Source: Gammaproteobacteria bacterium (GTDB lineage: Bacteria; Pseudomonadota; Gammaproteobacteria; JAJPIJ01). From it: 46,707 nucleotides of DNA. Shown one piece after another: positions 30,061 through 38,618 of the stretch (the first letter of the stretch is position 1; every line of letters starts with the position of its first letter). The notes beneath the pieces are model-generated. The model had not been told where the DNA came from. It saw nothing but the letters and a program-made list of their open reading frames with translations, and did no database searches. The translations under genes and the position numbers were made by a program. Where the stretch lies: the NCBI GenBank assembly GCA_021324815.1, contig JAJPIJ010000053.1, positions 1-46,707 on the forward strand. The letters are read 5' to 3'.

Positions 30061-31614
30061 ATGAGCACGAAACAGAAGTTGTACATTTTTGACACGACCT
30101 TGCGTGACGGCGAGCAGAGCCCCGGCGCGTCCATGACCCGGGACGAGAAGGTGCGCATCGCCAGGGCGCTGGAGCGCATGAAGGTTGACATCATCGAGGC
30201 GGGCTTCCCCATCGCCAGCCCCGGCGACTTCGAGGCGGTCAGGGCCGTCGCCAGCGCCGTGCGCGACAGCACCGTCTGCGGGCTGGCGCGCGCGCTCGAC
30301 CGCGACATCGATCGCGCCGCCGAGGCGTTGAAGTCCGCGCAGCGCGGCCGCATCCACACCTTCAGCGCCACCTCGCCGATCCACATGGCGAAGAAGCTCA
30401 AGATGCAGCCGGAGCAGGTGCTGGAGCAGGCGGTGCACGCCGTCAAGCGCGCGCGCCAGTACACCGACGACGTCGAGTTCTCCGCCGAGGACGCGGTGCG
30501 CTCCGAGATCGATTTTCTCTGCCGCGTGTTCGAGGCCGCCATCAAGGCGGGTGCGCGCACCGTGAACGTGCCGGACACCGTCGGCTACAGCATCCCCTCG
30601 ATGTGGTACGAGCGCGTGCACACGCTCATCGAGCGCGTGCCCAACGCCGACCAGGCGATCTGGTCCACGCACTGCCACAACGACCTCGGCATGGCGGTCG
30701 CCAATTCGCTGGCGGCGGTGCAGGCGGGCGCGCGGCAGGTCGAGTGCACGATCAACGGCCTGGGCGAGCGCGCCGGCAACGCCTCGCTCGAGGAAATCGT
30801 CATGGCGGTCAGGACGCGCCGCGACGTCTTCGATGTCGAAACCGGCATCGACACCACCCAGATTGTGCCGACCTCAAGGCTGGTGTCCAACATCACCGGC
30901 TACGTCGTGCAGCCGAACAAGGCCATCGTCGGCGCCAACGCCTTCGCGCACGAGTCCGGCATCCATCAGGACGGCGTGCTCAAACATCGCGAGACCTACG
31001 AGATCATGCGCGCCGAGGACGTCGGCTGGCACGCCAACCGCATGGTGCTGGGCAAGCACTCCGGCCGCAACGCCTTCCGCGCGCGCCTGTCCGAGCTTGG
31101 CATCGAGTTCAAGCGCGAGGAGGACTTGAACGAGGCCTTCATGCGCTTCAAGGAACTGGCCGACAAGAAGCACGACATCTACGACGAGGACTTGCAGGCG
31201 CTGGTGACGGAGGCCAGCCTTGCGGCCGCGCACGAGCGCGTCAAGCTCGTCTTTCTCAAGGTGCACTCGGAGACCGGCGAGACGCCGCGCGCCGAGATCA
31301 CCCTGTCGGTGGACGGCGAGGAGCGCGACGGTCAGGCCGAGGGCAGCGGGCCGGTGGACGCGACCTTCCGCGCCATCGAGTCGATCATGAACAGCGGCTG
31401 CAACCTGCAACTGTTTTCGGTGAACGCCATCACCACCGGCACGGACGCGCAGGGCGAGGTGACCGTGCGGCTGGACAAGGGCGGGCGCATCGCCAACGGG
31501 CAGGGCGCCGACACCGACATCCTCGTGGCCTCGGCCAAGGCGTATATCAATGCGCTGAACAAGGTGAGCGTTACAGCCGGCCGTACGCATCCCCAGGTCG
31601 CCGACCACATTTAA
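30061..31614 (+). CDS. leuA: 2-isopropylmalate synthase
   Basis: LeuA condenses 2-ketoisovalerate with acetyl-CoA, the first committed step of leucine synthesis. The 517-residue sequence has the DRE-TIM motif [17 protein letters not shown], the metal-binding [34 protein letters not shown], and [15 protein letters not shown]-terminal allosteric domain for leucine feedback (about 395-517) contains [24 protein letters not shown] lies 9-12 nt before the ATG. The upstream precursor genes ilvI, ilvN and ilvC are in the same cluster. Confidence 0.96.
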   Translation: MSTKQKLYIFDTTLRDGEQSPGASMTRDEKVRIARALERMKVDIIEAGFPIASPGDFEAVRAVASAVRDSTVCGLARALDRDIDRAAEALKSAQRGRIHTFSATSPIHMAKKLKMQPEQVLEQAVHAVKRARQYTDDVEFSAEDAVRSEIDFLCRVFEAAIKAGARTVNVPDTVGYSIPSMWYERVHTLIERVPNADQAIWSTHCHNDLGMAVANSLAAVQAGARQVECTINGLGERAGNASLEEIVMAVRTRRDVFDVETGIDTTQIVPTSRLVSNITGYVVQPNKAIVGANAFAHESGIHQDGVLKHRETYEIMRAEDVGWHANRMVLGKHSGRNAFRARLSELGIEFKREEDLNEAFMRFKELADKKHDIYDEDLQALVTEASLAAAHERVKLVFLKVHSETGETPRAEITLSVDGEERDGQAEGSGPVDATFRAIESIMNSGCNLQLFSVNAITTGTDAQGEVTVRLDKGGRIANGQGADTDILVASAKAYINALNKVSVTAGRTHPQVADHI

Positions 31615-31624
31615 CTCATCACAT

Positions 31625-31649
31625 CCCCTCTCCCCTTGCGGGAGAGGGG
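31625..31649. repeat. CCCCTCTCCC hairpin repeat after leuA
   Basis: CCCCTCTCCC (31625-31634) and GGGAGAGGGG (31640-31649) form a perfect 10-bp stem with a 5-nt loop. The GGGGTGAGGGGG flank is typical of a common intergenic repeat. It lies between the convergent leuA and toxin genes and may end transcription from both, although no U-run follows. Confidence 0.7.
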
Positions 31650-31667
31650 GGCAGGGGTGAGGGGGTG

Positions 31668-31979
31668 CTACGTTTTGTCGCGAGTGGCCAGCCGCCGCCG
31701 GCGGAGCTTGCGCTCCGATCTCATGACATGCGGGATGTAAACGGTGTCACCGGCCCGCCAGTAGAAGATGCGGCAGGGCGGCTCGATAATCTGGCGGTAA
31801 CGCCAGCCCCTCAACTCCCGAGGTTTCGAGCCGCTGTCCGGATGGGCCGCAAGTTGGCTGACGTGTTTGAAGACGCGCCGCACCAAGAGACGTGCGGCAC
31901 CGGGGTTGTCCAACGCGATGGAGTCCGCGATGGCATCAAGGTCGTTCAGGGCGGGTTCGGTCCAGACTATTTGAACCAT
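31668..31979 (-). CDS. RelE/ParE-family toxin
   Basis: This is a 103-residue basic protein with the family core: VQIVWTEPALNDLDAIADSI, ARLLVRRVFKHVSQLAAHPD, SGSKPRELRGWRYRQIIEPP, and CRIFYWRAGDTVYIPHVMRS. RelE members cut mRNA on the ribosome and ParE members block gyrase; the sequence alone does not choose between them, though the helical hairpin looks ParE-like. The start overlaps the antitoxin gene by 13 nt, the standard antitoxin-first order. Confidence 0.86.
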   Translation of the reverse strand: MVQIVWTEPALNDLDAIADSIALDNPGAARLLVRRVFKHVSQLAAHPDSGSKPRELRGWRYRQIIEPPCRIFYWRAGDTVYIPHVMRSERKLRRRRLATRDKT

Positions 31980-32224
31980 CGCGACATGCGCTTCCTTGCC
32001 TGCGCGTGAGACACGACGCGCCCCTCTTCGACGGCGCGTTCGCCCCGGGCGATCCCTTCCAGCAACCTCATGCGACGCTGCATGGATTCGAAGGTTTCCA
32101 AGTCAACCAGGTAAGCCATCGGCAGGCCATGCTGCGTGACGAGCACGGGGTCACGGCTGCTTTCAATCTCGGAAAGTATCTCCGTGGCTTTCCGCTTGAG
32201 GGTGGTGACGAGCTCGGTGCGCAT
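31967..32224 (-). CDS. Phd/YefM-family antitoxin
   Basis: This is an 85-residue product with an N-terminal Phd/YefM DNA-binding domain (TLKRKATEILSEIESSRDPV, then VTQHGLPMAYLVDLETFESM) and a charged C-terminal tail that would wrap the toxin. The ATG at 32224 is fixed: an in-frame stop lies just 9 nt upstream. Such antitoxins repress their own operon; paired 8-bp repeats overlap the predicted promoter. Confidence 0.86.
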   Translation of the reverse strand: MRTELVTTLKRKATEILSEIESSRDPVLVTQHGLPMAYLVDLETFESMQRRMRLLEGIARGERAVEEGRVVSHAQARKRMSRWFK

Positions 32225-32226
32225 AA

Positions 32227-32259
32227 AGTGATACTATAGTGATACATTTTGAACCGCAA
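32227..32259 (-). promoter_or_regulatory. Toxin-antitoxin promoter with direct-repeat operator
   Basis: On the minus strand TTGCGG (complement of 32254-32259) and TAGTAT (complement of 32231-32236) are 17 bp apart. AGTGATAC occurs twice (32227-32234, 32238-32245), 11 bp start to start, about one helical turn, covering the -10. This fits autorepression by the antitoxin. The start codon lies 6 nt after the -10, so the mRNA would be leaderless or nearly so. Confidence 0.55.
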
Positions 32260-32308
32260 GACCGCGACCGAACACGGAAGGAGTAATCCGCCCCCCGGCG
32301 GACTGGAG

Positions 32309-32337
32309 TTGTGCGGGGACGGGGGTGACGGGATAAT
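32309..32337 (+). promoter_or_regulatory. Predicted promoter of the uracil-DNA glycosylase gene
   Basis: TTGTGC (32309-32314) and GATAAT (32332-32337) are 17 bp apart. The ATG at 32344 coincides with the expected start of transcription. Upstream, TCCGCC (32287-32292) and GGCGGA (32297-32302) form a 6-bp hairpin between the divergent genes. Confidence 0.45.
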
Positions 32338-32343
32338 TGGCGC

Positions 32344-34179
32344 ATGGCACTTGACGAACGGCAGCGGGCGTATCTGAAGGAGATGGGGATCGACGTCTGG
32401 GAGCGGCGCGGGCTGCCCACCGCCATTGCCCCCACGCCATCCGCCGCCATGGAGATTGCCGAAACACCCGCCACCGCGTTACTCCTGGAATCCGCGCCGC
32501 AACCCACGCCGATGACCACCCCAACGAATGACGCCGATCACGCCAGCCGTGTCGCAAGAATGGACTGGGACGAGCTGGCGAAGACCGTTTCCGTGTGCAC
32601 GCGCTGCGGGCTGTCTAAAGGCCGCCTGCATACGGTTTTTGGCGTCGGCAGCCGGCAGGCGCAGTGGATGATCATCGGCGAGGCGCCGGGCGCGGAGGAG
32701 GACAAGCAGGGTGAGCCGTTCGTCGGCCGCGCCGGCCAGTTGCTGAACTCGATGCTGGAGGCCATCGGCTTGAAGCGCGAGGAAGTCTATATCTGCAATA
32801 TCTTGAAGTGCCTGAGATATAACACGCCAGTCCAGCTTGCCGATGGTTCGTGGGAGAGGATCGGACGGTTGGTTCGGGCGAGATATGCAGGCGAAGTCAT
32901 GTCCGTGGATCAAAATGGTCGATTAGTACCACGGCGGGTAACCGGCTGGTATGAATCCCCCTTGGGCAGTCGACGGGTTTACCGTTTGACCTACAGCAGC
33001 GCGAAAAATGCAGGCGCCAGCCGCGTGTGCACGCAACTGACCGGGGATCATGAGGTGTTGACCAGACGAGGGTTTGTGTCTGTTGAACAACTAAAGCCTG
33101 ACGATCAGATAGCAACGGGTCATGGGCTCAGCCCACTGGCCTTCGATCTCGTCTGTGGAACGCTCCTTGGCGACGGAACGCTAAATGCCGATAGCTCCTA
33201 TCTGGCATTTGGTCATTCCGATCGGCAGCGGGAATATGCCCTGTTTAAAGCCCGATTTTTGGAGGAACTGGAACCGAAGATTGATGAGCTTGCCGTAGCG
33301 GCCGTGGTGGGGGGTGAGAAGAAGTATCAAACAGTGATGGTGCGGACAATGGCACATCGGGCCCTGCGTCTGTTGCGCAGGGAGTTTTATCCATCCGGGA
33401 AACGCGTGCCCGCATGGATCGCGGAGCGTCTCAACGAACGGATGCTGGCGTTCTGGTTCATGGACGACGGTTACACACGCATACGTCCCACCCGCCAGCC
33501 GCTCGCCGAGATCGCCACTTGTGGTTTTCCGGAAGAAGACCTGTTTATTCTCCTCAAAGCGCTATCTCGTCTTGGTCTGCAAGCAAAAGCACTGCGGGGG
33601 CGGTTGTATTTTGATGTGGCAATGACCAAGGCCTTGTGTGAACGAATCGCACCTTATGTTCCGCCATCCATGCGGTACAAATTACATCCGGAAGTTGCCG
33701 AACAGATTCCCTTCGACCCTGATAAATTCCAGCATGAATCGGTAGAAGTGTTCTATGACAGTGTAGAGATTGAAGACATCACCCATGAACCTCGTACTGA
33801 TACTACATTTTTTTGCATTGACGTTGATGAGACGCATAATTTTGTAACTGCCGGCGGGGTTGTGCACAACTGCCGCCCCCCGAACAACCGCGACCCGAAA
33901 CCGGAGGAGGAGCGCGCCTGCCGCGATTACCTGGAGCGGCAGATCCGCCTGTTGCGGCCGAAGATCATTCTCGCGGTGGGGCGCATCGCCGCGCAGAATC
34001 TTATGAAGGTGGACACGCCCATCGGCAAGATGCGCGGCCGCAAATACGAATATCAGGACCTCGGCATCCCGGTCGTGATCACCTATCACCCGGCCTATCT
34101 GCTGCGCTCGCCGACGGAGAAGCGCAAGGCCTGGCAGGATTTGCTGTACGCGAAGAAGGTGTTTGCGGGTGAGGCATGA
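32344..34179 (+). CDS. Family 4-type uracil-DNA glycosylase precursor containing an intein
   Basis: The extein parts make a 257-residue Fe-S uracil-DNA glycosylase, which removes uracil from DNA in base excision repair. N-extein: CTRCGLS (Cys85, Cys88) and the uracil-pocket motif [21 protein letters not shown]-extein: [17 protein letters not shown] (Cys510, Cys526) and [11 protein letters not shown]. These four cysteines are the expected 4Fe-4S ligands of family 4/5 enzymes. Residues 156-509 are an intein inserted between Lys155 and Cys510. Joining the exteins restores an ordinary [12 protein letters not shown] sequence. The N-terminal 80 residues are a poorly conserved extension. The stop overlaps rimI by 4 nt (ATGA). 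Confidence 0.93.
   Translation: MALDERQRAYLKEMGIDVWERRGLPTAIAPTPSAAMEIAETPATALLLESAPQPTPMTTPTNDADHASRVARMDWDELAKTVSVCTRCGLSKGRLHTVFGVGSRQAQWMIIGEAPGAEEDKQGEPFVGRAGQLLNSMLEAIGLKREEVYICNILKCLRYNTPVQLADGSWERIGRLVRARYAGEVMSVDQNGRLVPRRVTGWYESPLGSRRVYRLTYSSAKNAGASRVCTQLTGDHEVLTRRGFVSVEQLKPDDQIATGHGLSPLAFDLVCGTLLGDGTLNADSSYLAFGHSDRQREYALFKARFLEELEPKIDELAVAAVVGGEKKYQTVMVRTMAHRALRLLRREFYPSGKRVPAWIAERLNERMLAFWFMDDGYTRIRPTRQPLAEIATCGFPEEDLFILLKALSRLGLQAKALRGRLYFDVAMTKALCERIAPYVPPSMRYKLHPEVAEQIPFDPDKFQHESVEVFYDSVEIEDITHEPRTDTTFFCIDVDETHNFVTAGGVVHNCRPPNNRDPKPEEERACRDYLERQIRLLRPKIILAVGRIAAQNLMKVDTPIGKMRGRKYEYQDLGIPVVITYHPAYLLRSPTEKRKAWQDLLYAKKVFAGEA
32809..33870 (+). mobile_element. Intein with LAGLIDADG homing endonuclease (354 residues)
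   Basis: Block A begins with Cys156 ([19 protein letters not shown]). Block B has the TxxH motif in LTGDHEVLT (Thr233, His236). The endonuclease motifs are [10 protein letters not shown] (Asp277) and [11 protein letters not shown] (Asp374/375). Block F is [16 protein letters not shown], and block G is VVHN (His508, Asn509) followed by the Cys510 nucleophile. All class 1 splicing residues are present, so splicing should work. By eye the codons are less GC-rich than in the exteins, which suggests acquisition from elsewhere. The intact endonuclease motifs suggest it may still home. Confidence 0.93.
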
Positions 34180-34652
34180 GCGCCGTCCGCGAGAGCGTGC
34201 CCGTCCAATTCCGGCCCATGTCGGAGGCCGATCTGCGCGAAATCCTGGAGATCGAGCGCCAGTCCTATGACTTCCCGTGGTCGGCGGGCATCTTCCGCGA
34301 CTGCCTGCGCGTCGGTTATCCCTGCTGGATATTGGAGGGCAACTGGCGCATTGACGGTTATGGCGTCATGACCGTCGCCATCGGCGAGGCGCACCTGCTC
34401 AATCTCTGCGTGCGGCCTGAGGCGCGGCGCCTCGGTTACGGCCGCGCCATGCTGCATCAGTTGCTGAAGGTCGCCCTTCAACACCACGCCGAGACGGCGT
34501 TCTTGGAAGTGCGCCCGTCCAACGAGGTGGCCCGGGTGCTTTACGCCAGCGAGGGTTTCTGCGAGGTTGGCTATCGCCGCGCTTATTATCCCGCTCATCA
34601 GGGCCGCGAAGACGCCCTCATCCTCGCCAAGCCCCTGCAGATCGATCAGTAG
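34176..34652 (+). CDS. rimI: Ribosomal protein S18-alanine N-acetyltransferase
   Basis: This GNAT-fold acetyltransferase (158 residues) shows the RimI pattern: [20 protein letters not shown], the acetyl-CoA loop [18 protein letters not shown], and [19 protein letters not shown]. It acetylates the N-terminal alanine of S18. Its ATG overlaps the glycosylase stop in an ATGA, so the two are translated together; a tsaB-UDG-rimI or UDG-rimI neighbourhood is common. Convergent with the PEBP gene, their stop codons abut with no gap. Confidence 0.93.
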   Translation: MSAVRESVPVQFRPMSEADLREILEIERQSYDFPWSAGIFRDCLRVGYPCWILEGNWRIDGYGVMTVAIGEAHLLNLCVRPEARRLGYGRAMLHQLLKVALQHHAETAFLEVRPSNEVARVLYASEGFCEVGYRRAYYPAHQGREDALILAKPLQIDQ

Positions 34653-35216
34653 CTAGTGCTGGTAGGTGCCGAGCAGGACGGCCTGTGCCAGGACGTGTCC
34701 CTCCATGGCCTGCTCGACGGCGATCTTCGCGGGCCGGCCGAGATCGGGCAGCACGGTGTCGAGCGCATAGAGCTTGTGGAAATAGCGGTGGCGGCCGATG
34801 GGCGGGCAGGGGCCGCCGTAGCCCGTGCGTTTCCAGTCATTGATGCCCTCTTTCGTGCCCGGCGGCAGTTCCGACGGATTGATGGCTTCCTTCAAGCCGG
34901 TCGCGGTCGGCGGGATGTTATAGAGCACCCAGTGCACCCAGGTCATCTTCGGCGCCGCGGGGTCCGGGGCGTCCGGATCATCGACGATCAGCACCAGGCT
35001 TTTCGCACCCGCCGGCACTTCCGACCAGTTCAACGCCGGCGAAATGTCCTTGCCGTCACAGGTGTAGAGCGGCGGGATCGCGCCGTTGTTCTTGAACGCA
35101 GGTGATTCGATTTTCATGTTCCCCCCCTCCTCTTCGTGCAATGTGACCACCGCCGCTGCCCCTGTCGCGGCAAGCAGCGCCAGCCCACCCAAGCCCGCCA
35201 GTGTGCGTTTGTGCAT
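34653..35216 (-). CDS. YbhB/YbcL-family PEBP (Raf-kinase-inhibitor-like) protein
   Basis: The PEBP fold is clear: YTCDGKDISPALNWSEVPAG, LVLIVDDPDAPDPAAP, WVHWVLYNIP and GYGGPCPPIGRHRYFHKLYA. From the ATG at 35216 the protein has an N-terminal hydrophobic segment resembling a signal peptide or anchor (LAGLGGLALLAATGAAAVV). A second in-frame ATG at 35117 has a very strong ribosome site (AGGAGGGGGGG) and gives the classical cytoplasmic form beginning MKIESPAFKNNG. The ligand and role are unknown, as for most bacterial members. Confidence 0.88.
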   Translation of the reverse strand: MHKRTLAGLGGLALLAATGAAAVVTLHEEEGGNMKIESPAFKNNGAIPPLYTCDGKDISPALNWSEVPAGAKSLVLIVDDPDAPDPAAPKMTWVHWVLYNIPPTATGLKEAINPSELPPGTKEGINDWKRTGYGGPCPPIGRHRYFHKLYALDTVLPDLGRPAKIAVEQAMEGHVLAQAVLLGTYQH

Positions 35217-35319
35217 GTGTCAGTCTGCCCCGTCTTGAATGTCCGGTGGATGAATATAATTTTAGATCAAATCCCGGATATTGCCGGACTGGTTCCGTTA
35301 CCGCGCGGGCCGCCATACA

Positions 35320-36231
35320 ATGACAACGATGGACTTGCCCACTTTAGAGGCCTTCGTCGGCAACACCCCCCTCGTCCGGTTACAGCGCCTGCCGCAGCGC
35401 TGCGGAGTGGACGCCAGCAACGTCATCCTCGCCAAGCTGGAGGGCAACAACCCCGCGGGCTCGGTGAAGGACCGGCCGGCGCTGTCGATGATCAAGCGGG
35501 CGCAGGAGCGGGGCGTCATCAAGCCCGGCGACACGCTGATCGAGGCCACCAGCGGCAACACCGGCATCGCGCTGGCGATGGCGGCGGCGATCATGGGCTA
35601 CCGCATGGTGCTGGTGATGCCGGAGCACCTGTCGCTGGAGCGGCGGCAGACCATGCGCGCCTTCGGCGCCGAGTTCGTGCTGACGCCGGAGAAGGGCGGC
35701 ATGGAGCAGGCGCGCGACATCGCCGAGGCCATGCGCGCCGAGGGCAGGGGCATCATCCTCGATCAGTTCGCCAACCCGGACAATCCGCGCGCGCACTACG
35801 AGGGCACCGGCCCGGAGATCTGGCGCGACACGGACGGCAAAATCACGCATTTTGTCTCCTCCATGGGCACGACCGGCACCATCATGGGCGTGTCGCGCTT
35901 CCTCAAGGAGAAAAATCCCGCCATCCACATCATCGGCTGCCACCCGGCCGAGGGCTCGCAAATCCCCGGCATACGCAAATGGGCGCCGGCCTATCTGCCG
36001 AAGATCTTCGACCGCTCGCGCGTCGATCGCATCGAGGAGATCACGCAGGCCGAGGCGGAGGACATGACCCGCCGGCTGGCGCGCGAGGAGGGCATCTTCG
36101 CCGGCATCTCCTCCGGCGGCGCGACCTCGGTGGCGCTGCGCATCGCGCGCGAGGTCAGAAACGCGGTCATCGTGACCGTCATCTGCGATCGCGGTGATCG
36201 GTATCTCTCCACCGGCGTCTTCCCTGCTTAG
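35320..36231 (+). CDS. cysM: Cysteine synthase B
   Basis: The 303-residue length equals E. coli CysM and the whole sequence aligns with it: GNTPLVRLQRL, the PLP lysine (Lys50) in NNPAGSVKDRPALSMI, EATSGNTGIALAMAAA, SSMGTTGTIMGVSRF, and ICDRGDRYLSTGVF. It makes cysteine from O-acetylserine with sulfide or thiosulfate. ATG 35329 is an alternative start; neither has a good ribosome site. A TACAAT at 35316-35321 and a TATAAT at 35255-35260 are possible -10 boxes. The frame extends upstream to a TTG at 35281. Confidence 0.94.
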   Translation: MTTMDLPTLEAFVGNTPLVRLQRLPQRCGVDASNVILAKLEGNNPAGSVKDRPALSMIKRAQERGVIKPGDTLIEATSGNTGIALAMAAAIMGYRMVLVMPEHLSLERRQTMRAFGAEFVLTPEKGGMEQARDIAEAMRAEGRGIILDQFANPDNPRAHYEGTGPEIWRDTDGKITHFVSSMGTTGTIMGVSRFLKEKNPAIHIIGCHPAEGSQIPGIRKWAPAYLPKIFDRSRVDRIEEITQAEAEDMTRRLAREEGIFAGISSGGATSVALRIAREVRNAVIVTVICDRGDRYLSTGVFPA

Positions 36232-36259
36232 CAGCTTGTTGAAAAATTCCAAAGAGCAT

Positions 36260-36387
36260 CCCCTCTCCCCCCGCGGCGGAGGACCGGGGAGAGGGGGCCA
36301 AGAGTGTGGCCCGACAATGATGGATGCCTGCCTGTCGAAGGGATCCCCATCACCCTCCCCCTCGCCTCCCCCCACAAAGGGGGAGGG
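36260..36387. repeat. Two C/T-rich hairpin repeats after cysM
   Basis: CCCCTCTCCCC (36260-36270) pairs perfectly with GGGGAGAGGGG (36286-36296). A second unit pairs CCCTCCCCC (36353-36361) with GGGGGAGGG (36379-36387). Both belong to the same kind of repeat as 31625-31649. The second unit lies inside the possible N-terminal coding region of the next gene and would encode its Ser/Pro-rich stretch. Confidence 0.7.
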
Positions 36388-38521
36388 ATTCACCCGGCAA
36401 CTGGCCAGATTGCGTTCCGCCCGTCCGCCTTCATTGCTGTTGCTGGCCGTGATCGCGTCGGTATCCGTATCACCCCGCCTATGCGCCATGTCACCGATCG
36501 CCAGCCACGTGGAATTTGAAAAAATCGAGGCTGCCGGCATCAGTGGTGAGGGCGTGATCCTGGACTGGAAGTCGGAAGATGAAGATCATTTGACCTTGCG
36601 CGCCGTGGCGCGCGCGGTGAGTCTGTCGCCCGAGGTGAAGCTTGGGCGGGTCGAACTGACATGTTCCCTGCTGGAATGGGACGCTGCAAACATCCGCTGT
36701 GACCGCGGGATCGTTGAAATTGGCAGCAAGCCCGCCGCACAAACAAGGTTCGCTGTGCATTTTGTTTATGATCTGGAACGTCACCAGCTCGATCTGAATG
36801 TTAATCAGGCGGAGTTCGCCAAGGGGAGGGTGGGCCTGACGTTGAAATACTCACCCCTGAGCTGGCGGGTGGATGGACGCGGCGAACGGCTGGCCGTTTC
36901 GGAACTGCGCAGGTGGCTGCAAAGCGCCGGCGTGTGGCCGCACGGGTACGCCGATGAGGCGGGAACGGTCACTTTCCGAATGACGGCCGCGGGAGACGCC
37001 GGGTCGTTCACCCATGCCGATATCGATCTCAATGCCTCGGACTTTTCCATCACCGGCCGGCATCTCGCCGATCACGCCACGTTCCATGTCACCGCCTCCG
37101 CCGAGCAGCCGGCGCCGGGTGACATCAGGCTGCGGGGGGGCGCCGAACTGACGGCCGGCGCCGTCTATGTCGAATCGGGCCTGACGCTGCAGGATTATCA
37201 TCCCGGCGTTACGCTGGAGGCGGCGGACAAGCCGATCACCGCCGGCTGGGACATGGACTACGCGACGGCGAAAAAGACCTTGCGCGTGCAACGGTTCGAT
37301 CTCAATCAACCCGGCGTGCTCAAGCTCACGGCGAGCGGCGATTTGACGCCGGCCGCACCCGCGGCCGTGCGGCGGCTCACGCTCAGGCTGGACGATGTCG
37401 ACGTGGGCGCGGCCTACGAGCGGCACGTGAAGCCGATGTGCAGCCATATCGCCAGCCTCTGCGGCCTGGAAGCCGAGGGCCGCTTGAGCGGCGGACTGAC
37501 ATGGGGGGAGGACGGCGTCCATGATTTGCACGCGCAATTCCACCACATCTACCTGGACGACGCGCGCCGCCGCTTCCGCCTGTCGGACCTGGACGGCGAC
37601 CTGTGGCTTGCCGGCGGCGCGACCCCCATGACCTCGACGCTGCGATGGAGCAGCGCGTCGCTCTACCGGCTCAATTTCGGCGGTGGGCGCGTGGCCATGA
37701 GTTCGAAGGAGCGGCAGCTTGCCATCACGGAATGGAGCGACGTCAGTGTTCTGGGCGGCACGCTCAAGCTGGATCAATTCGAAATCGCGCGGCTCGGCCA
37801 TCCCGACTTCAGCTTCAAGACCCGCGGCCGGCTCTCGCCCGTCTCGATGCAGGACTTCTGCCAGGCCATGGGCTGGCCGATCTTCCCGGGCCGGCTCTCC
37901 GGCGTGCTGCCGGAGATGATGTACACACACGGCGACCTGTCCGTGCACGGCGATCTGGTGATGAACCTCTTCGGCGGCACCGTGGTGGTGCATGATCTGC
38001 GCGTCACCAGCCTGTTCGGGGACACGCCGGTGCTGACCACGGACGTGGCGGTCGCCAACATCGATCTGGAGCAACTGACCGGCGCATTTTCCTTTGGTAA
38101 GATTGAAGGCAGACTGGAGGGCGGTTTCAAGGATCTGCGGCTCGAAAACTGGTCGCCGGTGTATTTCGAGGCGCGTTTCCAGACTCCGCGGGACGATCAC
38201 TCGCGTCACCGCATCAGCCAGCGGGCCGTCGACAACCTGAGCGCGATCGGCAGCGGCGGGGTCGCGAGTTCGCTGTCGCGCGGGTTTCTGCAGGTGTTCC
38301 AGGATTACTCGTACGATCAGCTGGGGATCGCCTGCCGGTTGTATCATGGTGTCTGCGAGATGGACGGCGTGGCGCCGGCGCCGGATGGCTTTTACATCGT
38401 GACGCGCGGCGGGTTGATGCCGCCGTGGATCGATGTCAAGGGCACCGGCCACGCCATTCCCTGGAGCGATCTGGTTTATGGACTCAAACGCATCGCCAGC
38501 GGCGACATGCAGGTGCAATGA
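36317..38521 (+). CDS. YdbH-like AsmA-family envelope protein
   Basis: This is a large, beta-rich protein with an N-terminal hydrophobic segment (SLLLLAVIASVSVSPRLCA). The C-terminal part (FLQVFQDYSYDQLGIACRLY, then DGFYIVTRGGLMPPWIDVKG) and a downstream YdbL-like gene match the ydbH-ydbL pairing of E. coli. There YdbH is one of the AsmA-like proteins that carry phospholipid to the outer membrane. Identity rests on layout and context, so it is moderate. The start is uncertain: ATG 36317 (734 residues) makes the first ~25 residues out of an intergenic repeat, while TTG 36410 gives a clean signal segment (703 residues). No YnbE-like small ORF was found. Confidence 0.68.
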   Translation: MMDACLSKGSPSPSPSPPPTKGEGFTRQLARLRSARPPSLLLLAVIASVSVSPRLCAMSPIASHVEFEKIEAAGISGEGVILDWKSEDEDHLTLRAVARAVSLSPEVKLGRVELTCSLLEWDAANIRCDRGIVEIGSKPAAQTRFAVHFVYDLERHQLDLNVNQAEFAKGRVGLTLKYSPLSWRVDGRGERLAVSELRRWLQSAGVWPHGYADEAGTVTFRMTAAGDAGSFTHADIDLNASDFSITGRHLADHATFHVTASAEQPAPGDIRLRGGAELTAGAVYVESGLTLQDYHPGVTLEAADKPITAGWDMDYATAKKTLRVQRFDLNQPGVLKLTASGDLTPAAPAAVRRLTLRLDDVDVGAAYERHVKPMCSHIASLCGLEAEGRLSGGLTWGEDGVHDLHAQFHHIYLDDARRRFRLSDLDGDLWLAGGATPMTSTLRWSSASLYRLNFGGGRVAMSSKERQLAITEWSDVSVLGGTLKLDQFEIARLGHPDFSFKTRGRLSPVSMQDFCQAMGWPIFPGRLSGVLPEMMYTHGDLSVHGDLVMNLFGGTVVVHDLRVTSLFGDTPVLTTDVAVANIDLEQLTGAFSFGKIEGRLEGGFKDLRLENWSPVYFEARFQTPRDDHSRHRISQRAVDNLSAIGSGGVASSLSRGFLQVFQDYSYDQLGIACRLYHGVCEMDGVAPAPDGFYIVTRGGLMPPWIDVKGTGHAIPWSDLVYGLKRIASGDMQVQ

Positions 38522-38533
38522 ACGGAATGGAGC

Positions 38534-38599
38534 ACGGGGTTCAGACGGGGTTCAGGCAACCCGCCGCAACCCCGGCAGTCCAACCGGGAGTCCGGGGTT
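38534..38599. repeat. Tandem 11-bp repeat and inverted repeat
   Basis: ACGGGGTTCAG occurs twice in direct tandem (38534-38544, 38545-38555). It is followed by a perfect 8-bp inverted repeat, AACCCCGG (38568-38575) and CCGGGGTT (38592-38599), just before the AGGAG of the next gene. The hairpin could affect translation of the downstream gene. Confidence 0.6.
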
Positions 38600-38618
38600 C
38601 TGGAAAAGGAGTGCAAAC

